A DNA stretch of 64,000 nt, taken from NCBI GenBank assembly GCA_021018995.1, contig CM037593.1, positions 5,856,088 through 5,920,087 of the forward strand, written 5' to 3'. Under the pieces are notes generated by a model, which was not told the DNA's origin, searched no databases, and saw only the letters and a list, made by a program, of their open reading frames with translations. Made by a program: the position numbers and the translations under genes. Of this stretch, positions 51,917-63,176 are shown one piece after another. Source of the DNA: Chloranthus sessilifolius. Lineage: Eukaryota > Streptophyta > Magnoliopsida > Chloranthales > Chloranthaceae. Every line of letters begins with the position of its first letter. Position 1 is the first letter of the stretch.

Positions 51917-53205
51917 GAAGATGCTTTCAAATGAGCTGAGCCTTCATTATTCATATGAAAATTGATGTACAGATTTAGAAAAAACTGAATTTATGAATGT
52001 TGCAAATAAACTTATCTCCAAATTTGCCGGAGTTTTATACTACATATATTGCCAGCATTGAAGATATACAGATATAGAGTTTTATACTACATATATTGCC
52101 AGCATCGAAGATATATAGATATACATGGTCACGGTTACCCCGGAAAAGTGGCCTCCGGCACTCTTAATATACATAGCTGAGAATTATGCCAATATACATA
52201 CCCACTTCTTTTTTTTGTTTGATCGAGAAAAAATTAAAAGCACACCGTCTTAGGTTTCCACTTCTTTTGCTTTGTTTCCCCATTGTTACCAAGTCTGAAT
52301 CACCGCCATTCTCGAACTGTCTGAATCGACCGACCAATCATCCAGTCTGGGGAATTTCTTCGAATTTCAGTATGAATGTATTGAAGTACAAACCATGTAA
52401 ATCGAATTCAAACACAAACCAGGCAACTACGATTTTCTCTCTTGTTCTTGTAACTGGAAAATTTCTAAATCCGGAGACCCAAACAAGATAAGCGCTCCAA
52501 TACTAGTATGCCCGTATAACGGTACCCGCCATCTTCTCATTGAACTAATCTGCATTCATTCTCTTCGAGACGATCAGTACGGTAATCTCCATGCTTTATT
52601 AAGGCACACGAGTGCTCGTAAATGACAGCATTTCCTGATAAAAATCGATTGCAAGCACAACCTGCATTGTTTCCAAGTCCTGCAACCACAAAAGAGAGGG
52701 TCCTTATTAAGCCGACTTATCCTGCCAAAGCTAGAATTGAAGGAATGGTCAGATTTAGGATACTCTATACCAATTAGAGATACTGGGCTGACCAGCCCGC
52801 ATCTGGGCCATGCTTGGGCTGGATTCAGGCCAATGAAGTCAGCCCGCTTAGTAAATGGGTTAACATAGTCCACCAAATTTTTGATGTATAAAAAACACGG
52901 AAATAGAGGGGGGAGGGGGTGTTTACCGGGTAGGGTTGGGATTTTGGGTCTGGCATATGCCATTTTCTCATTGGGCAGCCAAAATTTGGCCCGACCTGAC
53001 CCGTTGACAGCAGGTGAAACTACCACCGGTGGGAGCCACCATAAGATCCAATGGTGGTAAAATTGTGTCACCCACATAATATGCGGGTGAAACTACCACT
53101 TCAGAATTTTGCTCATCAACCAGAACTAGAAAACGCAATCTAAAAATTCAAAGAAAAATCTTGCCTTGCACGAAAGAAATCTTGATGTATTCTCCTCCTC
53201 TCTGT
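51917..53205. other. 3' flank of the M41-like gene, no other gene seen
   Basis: The part next to 53206 is the presumed 3' UTR of the minus-strand gene. The long minus-strand frame at 52574-53077 covers a GGGTCGGG-type repeat (relatives at 54477 and 61796) and is not a gene. Confidence 0.45.
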
Positions 53206-53361
53206 TCAACTGTTAGAAGGCATTGCTGCTTCTATCTTTCTGATGACAATGCTAAGGCTATAGCCTTTTTCTAGAGCTCTAACAGCAGCCTTGTGAGCAT
53301 TTTTATGCCATTTCAGAAGATTGTAGGACTGAAGAACAGACCAACGTGCCCGATTTGCCAT
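53206..53361 (-). CDS. M41-like gene, terminal exon
   Basis: Acceptor TGTATCAG. 51 codons and TGA, from MANRARWSVLQSYNLLKW to AAMPSNS. Confidence 0.9.
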   Translation of the reverse strand: MANRARWSVLQSYNLLKWHKNAHKAAVRALEKGYSLSIVIRKIEAAMPSNS

Positions 53362-56300
53362 CTGATACATTTAAAAATCGATACATCAAGTTCAGTAAAT
53401 GCTGGTCAAAGTTTGTCAAAACCAAGGTATCAAACTCGGTATCGGTATCAGGTATCAGTCCGATACAGATACGCGATTGCCGAAACTGTATTGGCAGATA
53501 TAATTTTTTTGAAAAAAGTAAAAAAGTAGAAAAAAATTATTTGTAACGGTCAGTATCGTTCGATACTGACCCGTATCTGTCCAATACAACCCCGGTACCT
53601 GTACCAAGGTGGTATCGGTATCGGTCCTCGACGAAACTGATACATATCGGTAATGGCCGAGTTTTGATACCATGGTCAAAACACAAGAAGTAGAGCAACT
53701 GCATGCCTGTGCAATAGATAATGGGGGATCAAGAAGTAGACAAATGTTCCGGAATAGATTCTCATCGTTTTCGCCACCCTCTGCCTCTCCGTAAATAAGA
53801 GCTTCAGCTGCGATTCCAGCAAAAAGTACCATGCAGTACCTGGGCATTTCATTCAGCTCAGGTGTCAATCTCTCAAGGATTTTTTTTTTTTGATAAATAA
53901 TATCTCAATAACGTGATGAAAAAAATTGTTTGCAAATATTGAAAATGGACCCGATTCTCCTGACCGTCATTTAAACAACAAAATGGTGTTTAAATGATCT
54001 TACACCATCAATAGTTTAAGAAGTGAGTAATCCGTGCCATCAAAGTGATAGATCATTGATTGAAGTGCAACATGCCCAAAAATTTGTGTTTTAGGGTGAT
54101 TCAAACCATCTAATAACAATGGTTGATATTAAAGTTCATCCATCGGATGGTTCACATCCACTTATAGGCCTGTTTCTTTGGGCTGGGAGCCTGGGATATG
54201 TACCAACTTTCAATGCCACTTGGGCAATTTAGATTGGTGACAGGTGCGGCACATGGCATAATGATGAATCACACTTCAACGGTGCGAGATAAAAAGCATA
54301 ATTTTAACGGTGTAAGATCATTTAAACACCATTTTGGTGTTTAAAGGTCGGTCAGGAGACATTATCCCTAATGAAATATAAGACTCCTGCCAAGCCAAAA
54401 AAAAAAAAAATAATAATAATAATAAGCACTTTTTATCGAATCGATAAAAGCAACATCATTAAGCACTGAGTGAGAATAGGACTGTCAACGGGTCGGGTCA
54501 GGTCAGGTCGGCCACATGCTCTTGGACTGTTGGGTCCGGTCAGGTGCACTAAACGGTCAAGAATGGATCGAGTGCCCAAAGCGCTGAGCCGGCCTACATT
54601 TTGGCTCCACTTGACCCTCATAGGCCTTTTGACAGCCCTAGGTGATAAGCTCAAGCTAAATAAACTCAATAAAAAGCCAAAGCAAAACAAGCACCATCCA
54701 CGAAAATCGGGTCTAGGAACTCTGCTCTTAGGTGTTATGGAACATTTGTTTAGCCTATTTATGATGCTTTTTGAATCTCCGTTCATGATAGGAAGAAAAC
54801 ATGTTTATAATCACCCTTGTGTTCTTTCAAAATGTTATCACTCTATATATTAATTAATACGGTATACTTAATTGTATGTGATGATAAATATAGACAGTAT
54901 TATCAATTCAGTTTTAGAGAGCTGTTACTGCGACACAAACATTTACTTATCACAAACCAATTAATGAAATTTCTAATCACAGATCAGTTAATAGAAAACT
55001 AATATGCATATCAACTAACAAAATTACTAACGGTGCACCAACTAATACTACGTGAACACCAATTAACATAAGCCTCTTTTTTAAAGGGCGTGAATAACTG
55101 ATGGTATGGCAGTAGCAGCTCTCTATTTTTATTTCCCTCATGTTTTTACTTCATCATCATCATGTTTGCCCTGTCTCATCTATTTGGAGGCAACTTTGCA
55201 AATTTTATTTCCCCAGTCATTTATGTCTCCACAATTCTTCATGTCGCTTATCCCTAGTAGAGTTGTGTTGCATCAAGGGTGAACCTTTGAGTCTTTCCCT
55301 GACATGGATGTGTTAAACATGAACATAAAAAAGTAATTCCATGGTGTATGTGATTTGCAGATGATATGGTACTAATCAGCCAAACAAGTAAACGATAAGC
55401 TAGAATTATGCAGAAAGTTCTCGGAGGCCAGATTTGAAAATGAGTAGAACAAAGAGGAACTATATGGACTCTAACTTTGGTGAACATAATAGCTTGGAGA
55501 AGGATTTAGTTAAAACAGAAAATATCTAGTGCCACATTGATATATATGTCAATATTTTACAATCAGATGGTGGATTTGAGAACATCTCAAATAGGATTAA
55601 TGTGGGTTGGATGAAATGGAGACAAGAAAGTGGAGTACTTTATGACCCAAGAGTTTCAGTTCAATTGAAGGACATTTTCATAAGATAACGGTAAGACCTG
55701 ACATACTATATGGTGTAGAATGTTAGGATGTGTGAAGTAATAAGAAATGGTAAATTTAGAAACGAGTACATCAGAGAAAATTTGAGGGTGACACTGGCAG
55801 GGACTCTGACACCGTAGACATAGGTTTTGGGCCGCATCACATGTATCGACGTAAGAAATGAAGAAGGAATCATGGGGCATCAACATCATCTAGGAGGGGA
55901 GCCTAGAGAAACGACAAGAGGATTCCTTACTGACCAGAGTCGCTTGAGCGACCCTACTTATCACTTGAGTGTCGTTGAAGACAATCCATAGGCCAAACTT
56001 TCATCAAATGTCGCTTGAATGACCCCTGGTTGTCGCTCGAGCGACCCCATCCAGTCAAGATCCCGTCAAGCCTTTAAGATTCTCGCTCAAGCGAGAACTA
56101 AACCCACTCGAGTTAGTCTAATGACGACAGTTGTCCTTTTTGTTCTTTTTCTTTATTCTTTTCGTGCCTTTTGGGTCCAATGTATTGTCCCATTTGGGGA
56201 CAATTTAGTATTTTGCTATTTTAGGGTTAGTTTCTTTTACACCTAGTATATAATGTCCTTATGTAAGCCAAATTTGGCATTGGTTGATTTTAAAGAAAAG

Positions 56301-59300
56301 TGTAAACACTTTGAGCTTGTGAGAAGCTTTAATGGAGAGTGAGTCATCTTCCACATGTGGGTTTGCTGTGAGGCCAAGGGCGTGATGCCCACGTGTTATC
56401 TTTGATTTTCTCTTTACCTCTTTTTCTACTTGTTTGCTATTTTACCCCCTATTATCCCTAAACTCTAACTCTTGATGTCTTTCCTTATGGATTAACTCCA
56501 ATCAGTATCTATCAATCCATGACCGTCGTTGGGCTCGAGTTTACTCTATTTGCAATCGATTAACCGATCAATTTGAAAGTTCTAGTGAAAAGCTATGAAA
56601 ACCCACATCGATCTACGAGCGACCCTTAAACCTAGAGGATTCTAGAGTTCTATCTCAAGGATCGCACCTTCTGCAATTCTAACAGACTTGCGCGCCGGAT
56701 TGGACCCTAAGCAAGCCTAGCACGGTTACGTAAGAGGAATCTCATGAAACCCCAAGGTGTCGCCTTAATTTGCGTTTTATTGCCTAACTACTTAGTTTAA
56801 TTTCGGCAGGTTTCATCTCATATTCATCTTAGGATCGTTGTCCTGCATCAAACATCTATAAAGAAAAAATTACGGAATATTGGTTAAGGTGGCCAGACAC
56901 GTTCATAAGAAGGTTAAAGCAAACCCTATATAAAGTATTGAGATAATTCAAGTACAAGTATGAGAAGAGGAAGCCCGGCGAAGACCTAAAGGAAAGAAGT
57001 GGAAGTGACATGAAGAGTTGTGTGAGTTATGTAGAGCTCACCACTGATGAAACAAGTGGAGAAATAGTGCCCACAAGCCGACCTCAAATAGATGGGCTAA
57101 GGCTATGATGATCATAGTCATCAAGTCAGGGTTCGACAATAATTTGGCCAGGTTAAAATTCGGAAAAATCTAGCAAGTTCGGGGAAGAATTTGGAGAAAA
57201 ATAAATAAAAATATAATATTAAAAAGTATAAAAAAGAACTTAAGAAATATTAAAACTCATGGTTGAAAAAATCTTCAATTATTCGTGAATTATTCCAAAA
57301 ATTGTAAATATTTTTAAAATACACAAATTTTACTAAGTTCGCGAATAATGCTTGATTAATCTGTAGAACCTTTAATTCACAAGTTATTTGAGATTTTTTT
57401 TTAAATTCGGAGAATTTGGTGGCTATGATGATGATGATGACGACTCCAAGAAATGGTCTTTCCCTTATCCTAGCTCATGTTTTTACTTATTTTTTTAAAC
57501 CATATCAATTTTCATGTTCTTTTAACAAAAGGTTCACATTTATCATCAAACACCTCTTTGATGTGACAATGGAAAAGTATATTGGTCTTTTGGGCTAGGA
57601 AATATGTTTTCCATTAATGCATGTTTATCAATGCCCAATGATGAATGCTTGATTTTATCTGTTTCTGGATGTAAATAGTTTAAGTACCGATCAAATGAAG
57701 TGCTACCAAGTTTCCCCTCTGCAAGTTCGTTTTCCAAAGTTTCATCCCAAAATTGAGTTCCAGCCTGCAAGGGAAAAAAACATTGAAATTAAAGCCACGT
57801 CACTGTGTCACATCCTAATGAACATAAAGCATTTCTAATTCGTGTATGAAAGAAAACGAGTGTTTGATAACCAAATACATTGAAACGAATTGAAGAGCAA
57901 AGTAGAGCTATAAGCAGTTGTTAAAATTGAACTGCATGTTCATTGCACCTAAATGAAAAAAAAGGGGGGTAATGGGATGGAGGGTAAAGATCTATAGATG
58001 AGACCAGCAAAATCATCTAATACAAACTGTGAACTTCTAAATCCAGATTTGGGTCAGTAGAAACTAAGGCCCCATATGGCAATGCTTTTCTTCTTCTTCC
58101 TTTTTTTTTTTTGAAATGGTAACAAAGGAATATATTAAAAAAACAAAGGAAGGAGTACATACCTTGGTGGATAGTAAGAAACGACCCAAAGAAAGAGAAC
58201 CCCTCCAAAAGAAGACTCACCCTAGTATCAGAGCAGGACTACAGTGCAACAACACACCCCATCATTCAGAGAGGGCCCAAAAAACTACGGGATAAGGTAA
58301 TCCCACTAAATGAGAAACTGTTGAAAGCCATCAGAAAAATCTGCCACAGATACCGCATTCCAACTGTTCACAAAATCCCTAATATCTCATATGACAAACT
58401 TGAACGGTTTGGCCTTTCGTCTAAAAACCCTATTATTCCTCTCCAACCAAATAGCCCAAAACACCGCAAACACTATAAGAGACCACAACTCCCTTCTGTC
58501 ACCCTCCACAAGAATCTCCTTCCACATTTCCATCATCTGAAGAGGCCAACAAGGAAGAATATGGAATAAAGAGAAAATCTTATACCAAATGATCTGAGAG
58601 AATAGGCAGTGCAACAGAGTATGCGACACAGATTCCCTTCCCCTCATGCATAGGAGGCATTTATTAAGGACCGGAATATTTCTTCTCACCAGCTGATCCT
58701 AGTCAGGATTCTACGACGAACCACCGGCCAAGAAAAAAACTTCACCTTCGGTGGAATTTTAACCTTCCAAAAACCCGACCACCATCTAAGAGGATTATGG
58801 TTACCGTCATTTTGCAAGAGAGAATCATAGAAAGATTTCGCCGAAAAGACAGCCTTTGTGGGTTTTTCTCAGATTCTACGGTCCCTGTTGGCGGTGTTAG
58901 GAGTGGTCCCCTGAATAACCACCATTAAATTCGTGAACTCCTCCATCTCCCATTCCCTGAGATTTTGCCGAGTACTCACATTCCAAACCTGACCTCCATT
59001 AGCCATCTCAAAAAATCCATAATAATAACATCCTTCAAATCCGAGAGCACATAAATTTTCGGGTAAGTCGTATGTAAGGGGTATTCACCGACCCATCTAT
59101 CGTTCCAAAAGTGGATCCGCAATCCGTCACCCCAACTGAAATAAATCCTTCTTTGAAAATCATTAAGAGATCCCTTGACTGCTTTCCACGAGGCTGAATC
59201 GTGAAGCGAGATCATCGGAACATTCCAAACGTCATTGGTAATACCATATTTAGAAGTAACCACTTGCCACCACAGTTTGCCCCTTTCTCTATCATCCCTA

Positions 59301-62300
59301 ATCCTTTTGGCAATGCTTTTCAAAACTCTGGAATCAATAGTGGGCCCTGAAAAGTGATTCTGAAGCTAAAATTATCATTGGGCAAGAAGCTGGTCCGACC
59401 CGCTTCCTGGTTCTAGCATAAGCACAAAAGCTAAAATATGGTGATGACCTAGAAGCAGTCAGCCCAGTTTCTGGATTCTTCCTATTGTGGGGATCAGGAA
59501 GCAGAAGCGATGTATCCCCAAAATAGGCTTGAAGATAGAAGTGATGATGTGCATGTAATCACGTACAAGAAATCGACAATGCCACTTGCAGTGTTACCTA
59601 GGCACTTCTAGTTTTAGGAATTTTTTCGTGCCGACACTTGGTGGTACTTGGACACTCCTCAACACGACACGACAGTTTTAAAAATGTATGAAAAAATACT
59701 ACCTGATTCCATCAAAGTGTGCCTATTTTCAACATGGTAAAAAGGGTCAATATTTAGGAAAAACTACGTAAAGTTAGTAAATTATAAATAAAAAGGCTCT
59801 GGTGCTTGAAAACTATTTGTATAATATGTGACATAAGAAAATTATAAATGAAAAAACTTGAGTTCTTGAAAACCATTTGCATAATATACAATATTTTAGG
59901 TTTAATTCATGAAATACATTACCTATGCTTTTCATGTTTTTACTATTCGCTCTCTAGGATTCCCTTGTTTAATTTTAGTATATATTTAAATTATATAATA
60001 TTTCATTTTTTAAGGCCAAGCCGCTATATTGAAAATTTCAGAAATCGTCGTGCCAGACACTTACATCACCTTGACACAGACATTAGCAAACATGCCTGTC
60101 GAGGTAACACTGCCACTTCCAACCGAAAGCATCCCAGCTTCGTAACAAAAAAATCTTCCTACTTGACCGTGAATTTAGTACATGGTCCTTTTTGCTAGGT
60201 TAATAGAATTCACAGTTGTATTGGTCTTATGAAGCAATGGGAACACCCCACGACAAATGTCGTTTATAGCAAAACAATGAATTTTCAGCAACAATAGAAG
60301 GAACTCTAATTAGCTTAGTTCATCGGGTTCATTTGTTCCTGCTTCTTGCATTATTGTTTGCCCTGATATTAAATTTTATTTTTACTTTTTTTCAAATTAG
60401 CATAGGGTAACTGACTCATTCACTCAAAAGTATGAAGAGGTCAATCTCCTTGTAGAAAAATGGTCAAACCTATAGTCACCAATTTGCATGCTCATAAATA
60501 GGCGGGCACGTTCCAAAATTTAACCATTATGGTGAAATGAGATTGACTCATTCATACTACAGATGAGCGGGTCAGTTACCCAAAATCAACTCCTTTTTTG
60601 TGATGGATTAGAAAGGGAGGTACTGCTACATGAAGACTTTTCAAGAGGTTACCCACCAGTGTTGTATAATTGCACCCTGTATTCCCAATAAATATCGGGT
60701 ACCTCAGTTTGCGCATATGCAGTTTCTGAGGGCGCCTACGTTAGAAACCTACTAAAACCCATTGACTCCTTGCAATCAGACGGTGGAGATCATTTTTCAC
60801 CCAAATCTTCCACGTGATGGATCTTCAAACCATAAGCTTACCATCATACGGTCTATTTTTCATTCCATGTGGCACATATCCCAAAAAATGGTCCTATAAT
60901 CAATTTTTTTGGGGATTTGTGCCACGTGGAATAAAAAATTGACTGCCTGATGGTACGCTCATGTTCGCAAGATTCATCGTGTGAAAGATTGGGGTGAAAA
61001 ATAATCTCCATCGATTGAATCCAAGCAGTCCACAAGTTTTAGTGTTTCAAATGTAGGCGCCCTCAAAAGCACGTAGGCGGAGGTTTCCATAAATATTATA
61101 GGGGAGCCATTACTTGCACACGTTTTTCAAGTAATTGCACCGAATTGAAAAAAAAGACTTGATATTTTAGAGACATGTGATATGTAAAAATGCAATATGG
61201 GCCGTCTGATTTGAAGTTCATGATCAATAGATCTCTGGTACATAACATTGGAGCAAAACACGATACTTGTCATATGATCTATTGTAGTCAACAGTTGAAT
61301 TATATAATAGCCTTTGACTTCATTTAATCAAATGATGAAAATTATATTTTGTTCTAATCTTTTGCAAGTGATATCTTTAAATTATAGCCTTCAAATCAAA
61401 CAGCTTAGATGGTGTTTTCACATAGTAGAGGTCGCCAAACTTGCGAGTCTTTCCTTTAAATTCGGTGCAATCTGGTGCAATCAATTGAAAAGTGTGTGCA
61501 AGTAAGGGCTCCCATATTATAGGTACCAAATATTTTATATTGAAAAAAATCCTCTCTCAGAGTCTTCTTCGCCTAAAGTCACCAACGCATCATCACATTA
61601 ATTGGATATATATACACCCAGGTGGCTAAAGGATGCCTATGACTAATTTGCGCTTATGCAACACCAAACAGAGCATTTTTATACAGTTGGGGTGAGTCGG
61701 ATGGCAGCAGAACGGAAGATGTTTCAAAAACTATGTATTTCAAATTCACTTGTTCAACTTGCACATCTACACGAGTGGCAGTTGTCATGTCCAAGTAGGG
61801 CTGTCAATGGTCAGGTCGGGTCAAAATTTTGGCTGCCCAATAAGCAAATCACAAATGCCCGACCCGACCCGATGCTGCACTAAAGCCAACCCAACCGAAA
61901 ACCCTACTTGACCCGAGAACCTAACCCGCCCCACTAAAAAACCCTACTTTTGGTATTTTTTACCAATAAAATATCGGGTCGGGTCGCCTGACCTGAAAAA
62001 TACATGACCCTACCCGACGGGTCAATTCTATGTACCCAACCAGGTCAAATATCGGGCCGGGTCGGGTATGGGGTCGACTTGACTCGTTGACAACCCTATG
62101 TCCAAGTTGCGGATCTATGACATTATGTTTGAAGAAAATGCAACCAGTTATTGGGATGTTCAGGGCTGGAATTAGAAAACCTAAAATCAGTGGGACGAAT
62201 CATTGAGACTTAAATAATTGAAACTACAAAAAATAATAAATAATAAATAAAATAAAATCTAGCAGCACGTTGCACCACACAGAACAACTAGGATTAACTC

Positions 62301-62711
62301 CAGGTTTTGAATTTTACCAATTGCTTGCAATTTTACATAGGAGAAAAGAAAGACATTTTTGGAAAAGAGAAATGAGTGAAATAATTATATAATATTCAAT
62401 TAAAATTTTTGGAAAAGCATTATACAGGGTACTAAAATAAAGGATTCCATACAAGTACCCCATGTTCAGCATGTTAGATACTAAAGAAGTGAAAACACTG
62501 GGTAGTGGGTACTCACCAACTTAGATTTTCATGCAGAGAAAAAATGATTCATTCTAAAGAAGTAAGCAGAACGATAAAATAGAATCAATAGATAACTCAA
62601 ATCATAGGCGATATATGAGCTATTATAATATTACCTGCCCTTGGATGCCCATTTGCATGGCTACGATTGGGTCCAAAATCACCCCACGTATTGGACACCC
62701 CATAAGGTATG
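53206..62711 (-). CDS. plastid-type FtsH/M41-like protein (C-terminal part)
   Basis: Four exons on the minus strand (62635-62711, 57688-57764, 53707-53839, 53206-53361) splice in frame to about 147 residues ending in a stop. They read YLMGCPIRGVILDPIVAMQM, GTQFWDETLENELAEGKLGS, MVLFAGIAAEALIYGEAEGG, ENDENLFRNICLLL and RARWSVLQSYNLLKWHKNAH. This matches a conserved plant protein family related to the M41 (FtsH) peptidase fold, which I recall as including Arabidopsis At5g27290 (locus from memory). The HExxH-bearing part would lie in exons right of the window, so catalytic status is unknown. Introns of 4.9 and 3.8 kb hold LINEs, RTE, a solo LTR and MITEs. One donor is GC instead of GT. Confidence 0.88.
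53423..53674. mobile_element. hAT-type MITE in a short intron of the M41-like gene
   Basis: Ends CAAGGTATCAAACTCGG and CCGAGTTTTGATACCATG. Perfect 8-bp flanks GTCAAAAC (53415-53422, 53675-53682). It makes up 252 of the 345 bases of this intron; without it the intron would be about 85 bases. Confidence 0.92.
53707..53839 (-). CDS. M41-like gene, third visible exon
   Basis: Acceptor ATGCCCAG/G. Encodes YCMVLFAGIAAEALIYGEAE through PPLSIAQ. The donor reads CAG/GCATGC, a GC donor. An acceptor 30 bases upstream would also stay open but adds ten residues absent from relatives as I remember them. Confidence 0.87.
53956..54359. mobile_element. MITE with palindromic ends (CTCCTGACCG family)
   Basis: TCTCCTGACCG and CGGTCAGGAGA are perfect inverted ends. 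TTTAAACA..TGGTGTTTAAA palindromes lie just inside both. Same family as 1372-1801. It lies in the 53840-57687 intron. Confidence 0.8.
54477..54640. mobile_element. hAT-type MITE, TAGGRCTGTCAA family
   Basis: TAGGACTGTCAACGGG and CCTTTTGACAGCCCTA are inverted. Flanks AGTGAGAA and GGTGATAA match at six of eight. A perfect relative is at 61796-62098. Confidence 0.7.
55155..55260 (-). mobile_element. RTE-type LINE tail on the minus strand
   Basis: CATCATCATCATGTTTG followed by TCTCATCTATTTGG is the reverse complement of the RTE 3' end (AAATAGATGGGATAAGG..GATGATGATG). Confidence 0.55.
55939..56095 (+). repeat. palindrome array of chromovirus C
   Basis: GTCGCTTGAGCGAC (55939-55952), GTCGCTTGAATGAC (56010-56023), GTCGCTCGAGCGAC (56032-56045, perfect) and CTCGCTCAAGCGAG (56082-56095), plus a weaker CACTTGAGTGTCG. 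Confidence 0.9.
56247..56253 (+). promoter_or_regulatory. TATA box of chromovirus C LTR
   Basis: TATATAA, about 130 bases upstream of the leader hairpin. Confidence 0.55.
56360..56391 (+). promoter_or_regulatory. conserved LTR leader motif with hairpin (family C)
   Basis: GGTTTGCTGTGAGGCCAAG then GGGC-GTGAT-GCCC at 56378-56390. The fourth stem pair is C-G here, A-T in family A and T-G in family B. Confidence 0.75.
57140..57420. repeat. diverged intronic repeat
   Basis: GGCCAGGTTAAAATTCGGAAAA and following A-rich blocks resemble 13375-13520. TTATTCGTGAATTATTCC resembles 4150-4200. An unnamed old repeat family without clear ends. Confidence 0.45.
57688..57764 (-). CDS. M41-like gene, second visible exon
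   Basis: Acceptor CCTTGCAG, donor CG/GTACTTA. Encodes AGTQFWDETLENELAEGK and GSTSFD, with Arg split to the next exon. Confidence 0.87.
58090..59308 (-). mobile_element. 5'-truncated L1 LINE on the minus strand
   Basis: The minus strand encodes RIYFSWGDGLRIHFWNDRWV (about 59150-59090), then CLLCMRGRESVSHTLLHCLF (about 58660-58600) and [19 protein letters not shown], the zf-RVT end. An A-rich tail lies at 58090-58112. Direct repeat GGCAATGCTTTTC at 58077-58089 and 59309-59321 is the 13-bp target duplication. Confidence 0.88.
59590..60111. mobile_element. MITE, CAGTGTTACCT family
   Basis: AGTGTTACCTAGGCAC and GTCGAGGTAACACT are inverted ends. Flanks GCCACTTGC (59581-59589) and GCCACTTCC (60112-60120) match at eight of nine. 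Same family as 41305-42102; AT-rich middle. Confidence 0.8.
60728..61064. mobile_element. MITE of the GAGGGCGCCTA family
   Basis: GAGGGCGCCTACGTT and ATGTAGGCGCCCTC are inverted ends. The interior shows the family blocks CAATCAGACGGTGGAGATC and CACGTGGAATAAAAAATTG in near-palindromic order. 337 bp. Confidence 0.8.
61102..61513. mobile_element. Mutator-like MITE
   Basis: GGGAGCCATTACTTGCACAC and GTGTGCAAGTAAGGGCTCCC are inverted ends with one indel. A perfect 9-bp flank ATATTATAG lies on both sides (61093-61101, 61514-61522), the length typical of Mutator elements. Confidence 0.85.
61796..62098. mobile_element. hAT-type MITE, TAGGGCTGTCAA family
   Basis: TAGGGCTGTCAA and TTGACAACCCTA are inverted ends. 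Perfect 8-bp flanks TGTCCAAG (61788-61795, 62099-62106). The interior is full of GGGTCGGG/CCCGACCC motifs. Confidence 0.92.
62107..62634. other. intron of the M41-like gene, nothing recognised
   Basis: AT-rich, without element ends or coding potential that I can support. Confidence 0.4.
62635..62711 (-). CDS. M41-like gene, first visible exon
   Basis: Acceptor CTCGCAG, donor CAG/GTAATA. It encodes YLMGCPIRGVILDPIVAMQM and GIQGQ, preceded by two bases of a split Ala codon. Confidence 0.88.
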
Positions 62712-62793
62712 CTGCGAGATCATTTAAGACAGAATTTAATTTGCATGTTAGAGTGGAGCCAAGAAAAAGTGGGACAAATCTATATCGGGAACT

Positions 62794-63176
62794 ACAACTT
62801 GCACACAAGATTTGCATTGTGGCACACGGTTAAAAAGAAAGACTTTATTCTTTTGGGAATCTGTGCCATGGGGAACACAATCTAAGTCATCTGATTTGAA
62901 GACTATGACGTAAAGATCTTTGAGGCAAAAAATTGGCACGAAACATGATCTCTGTCACCTGATTTGTTAGAGTCAACCACTGAATCAGATGATGGCCTTT
63001 GACTGTTTTGAATCAGATGATAGAGATCAAATTTTGTGCCAATCTTTTTCCTCAATGATCTTTACATCATGGTCTTCAAATCAGATGCCTTATGGGGTTT
63101 CATGTGGCATAGATCCCAAAAATAACAAAGTCTTTCTTTTAACCATGTGCCATGGTACAAATCTCGTGTGCAAGTT
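62794..63176. mobile_element. long foldback MITE
   Basis: The arms 62794-62988 and 62996-63176 are reverse complements of each other over nearly their whole length (ACAACTTGCACACAAGATTT facing AAATCTCGTGTGCAAGTTTT). Many family blocks match the TTGAATCAGATGATAGAGATC group. It starts about 80 bases upstream (in gene direction) of an exon of the M41-like gene. Confidence 0.85.

Larger units (their letters stand above)
55789..56850 (+). mobile_element. solo LTR of a third chromovirus family (C)
   Basis: Starts TGACACTGGC and ends TCCTGCATCA. The first 65 bases encode VDIGFGPHHMYRRKK, the pol tail also found at the LTR start of family A. Then come a palindrome array (55939-56095), TATA box 56247-56253 and the leader hairpin 56378-56390, the order found in families A and B. 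No second LTR or internal region. The target duplication is not clear. Confidence 0.85.
55295..57122 (+). mobile_element. RTE-type LINE (copy 3) split by a solo LTR
   Basis: Left part: FADDMVLISQTSK around 55358, then IRINVGWMKWRQESG-like and LYDPRVSVQLKD. Right part after the LTR: TTACGGAATATTGGTTAAGG, AGATGGGCTAAGGC and a short ATGATGATCATAG tail. All frames are broken. The middle 55789-56850 is a solo LTR. Confidence 0.82.

Noticed and set aside
52574-53077. 167-codon minus-strand frame
   Set aside because: Falls in a GGGTCGGG-type repeat and 3' flank; no domain.
53455-53868. 137-codon minus-strand frame as one protein
   Set aside because: Only 53839-53707 is exon. The rest is read-through into the intron and its MITE.
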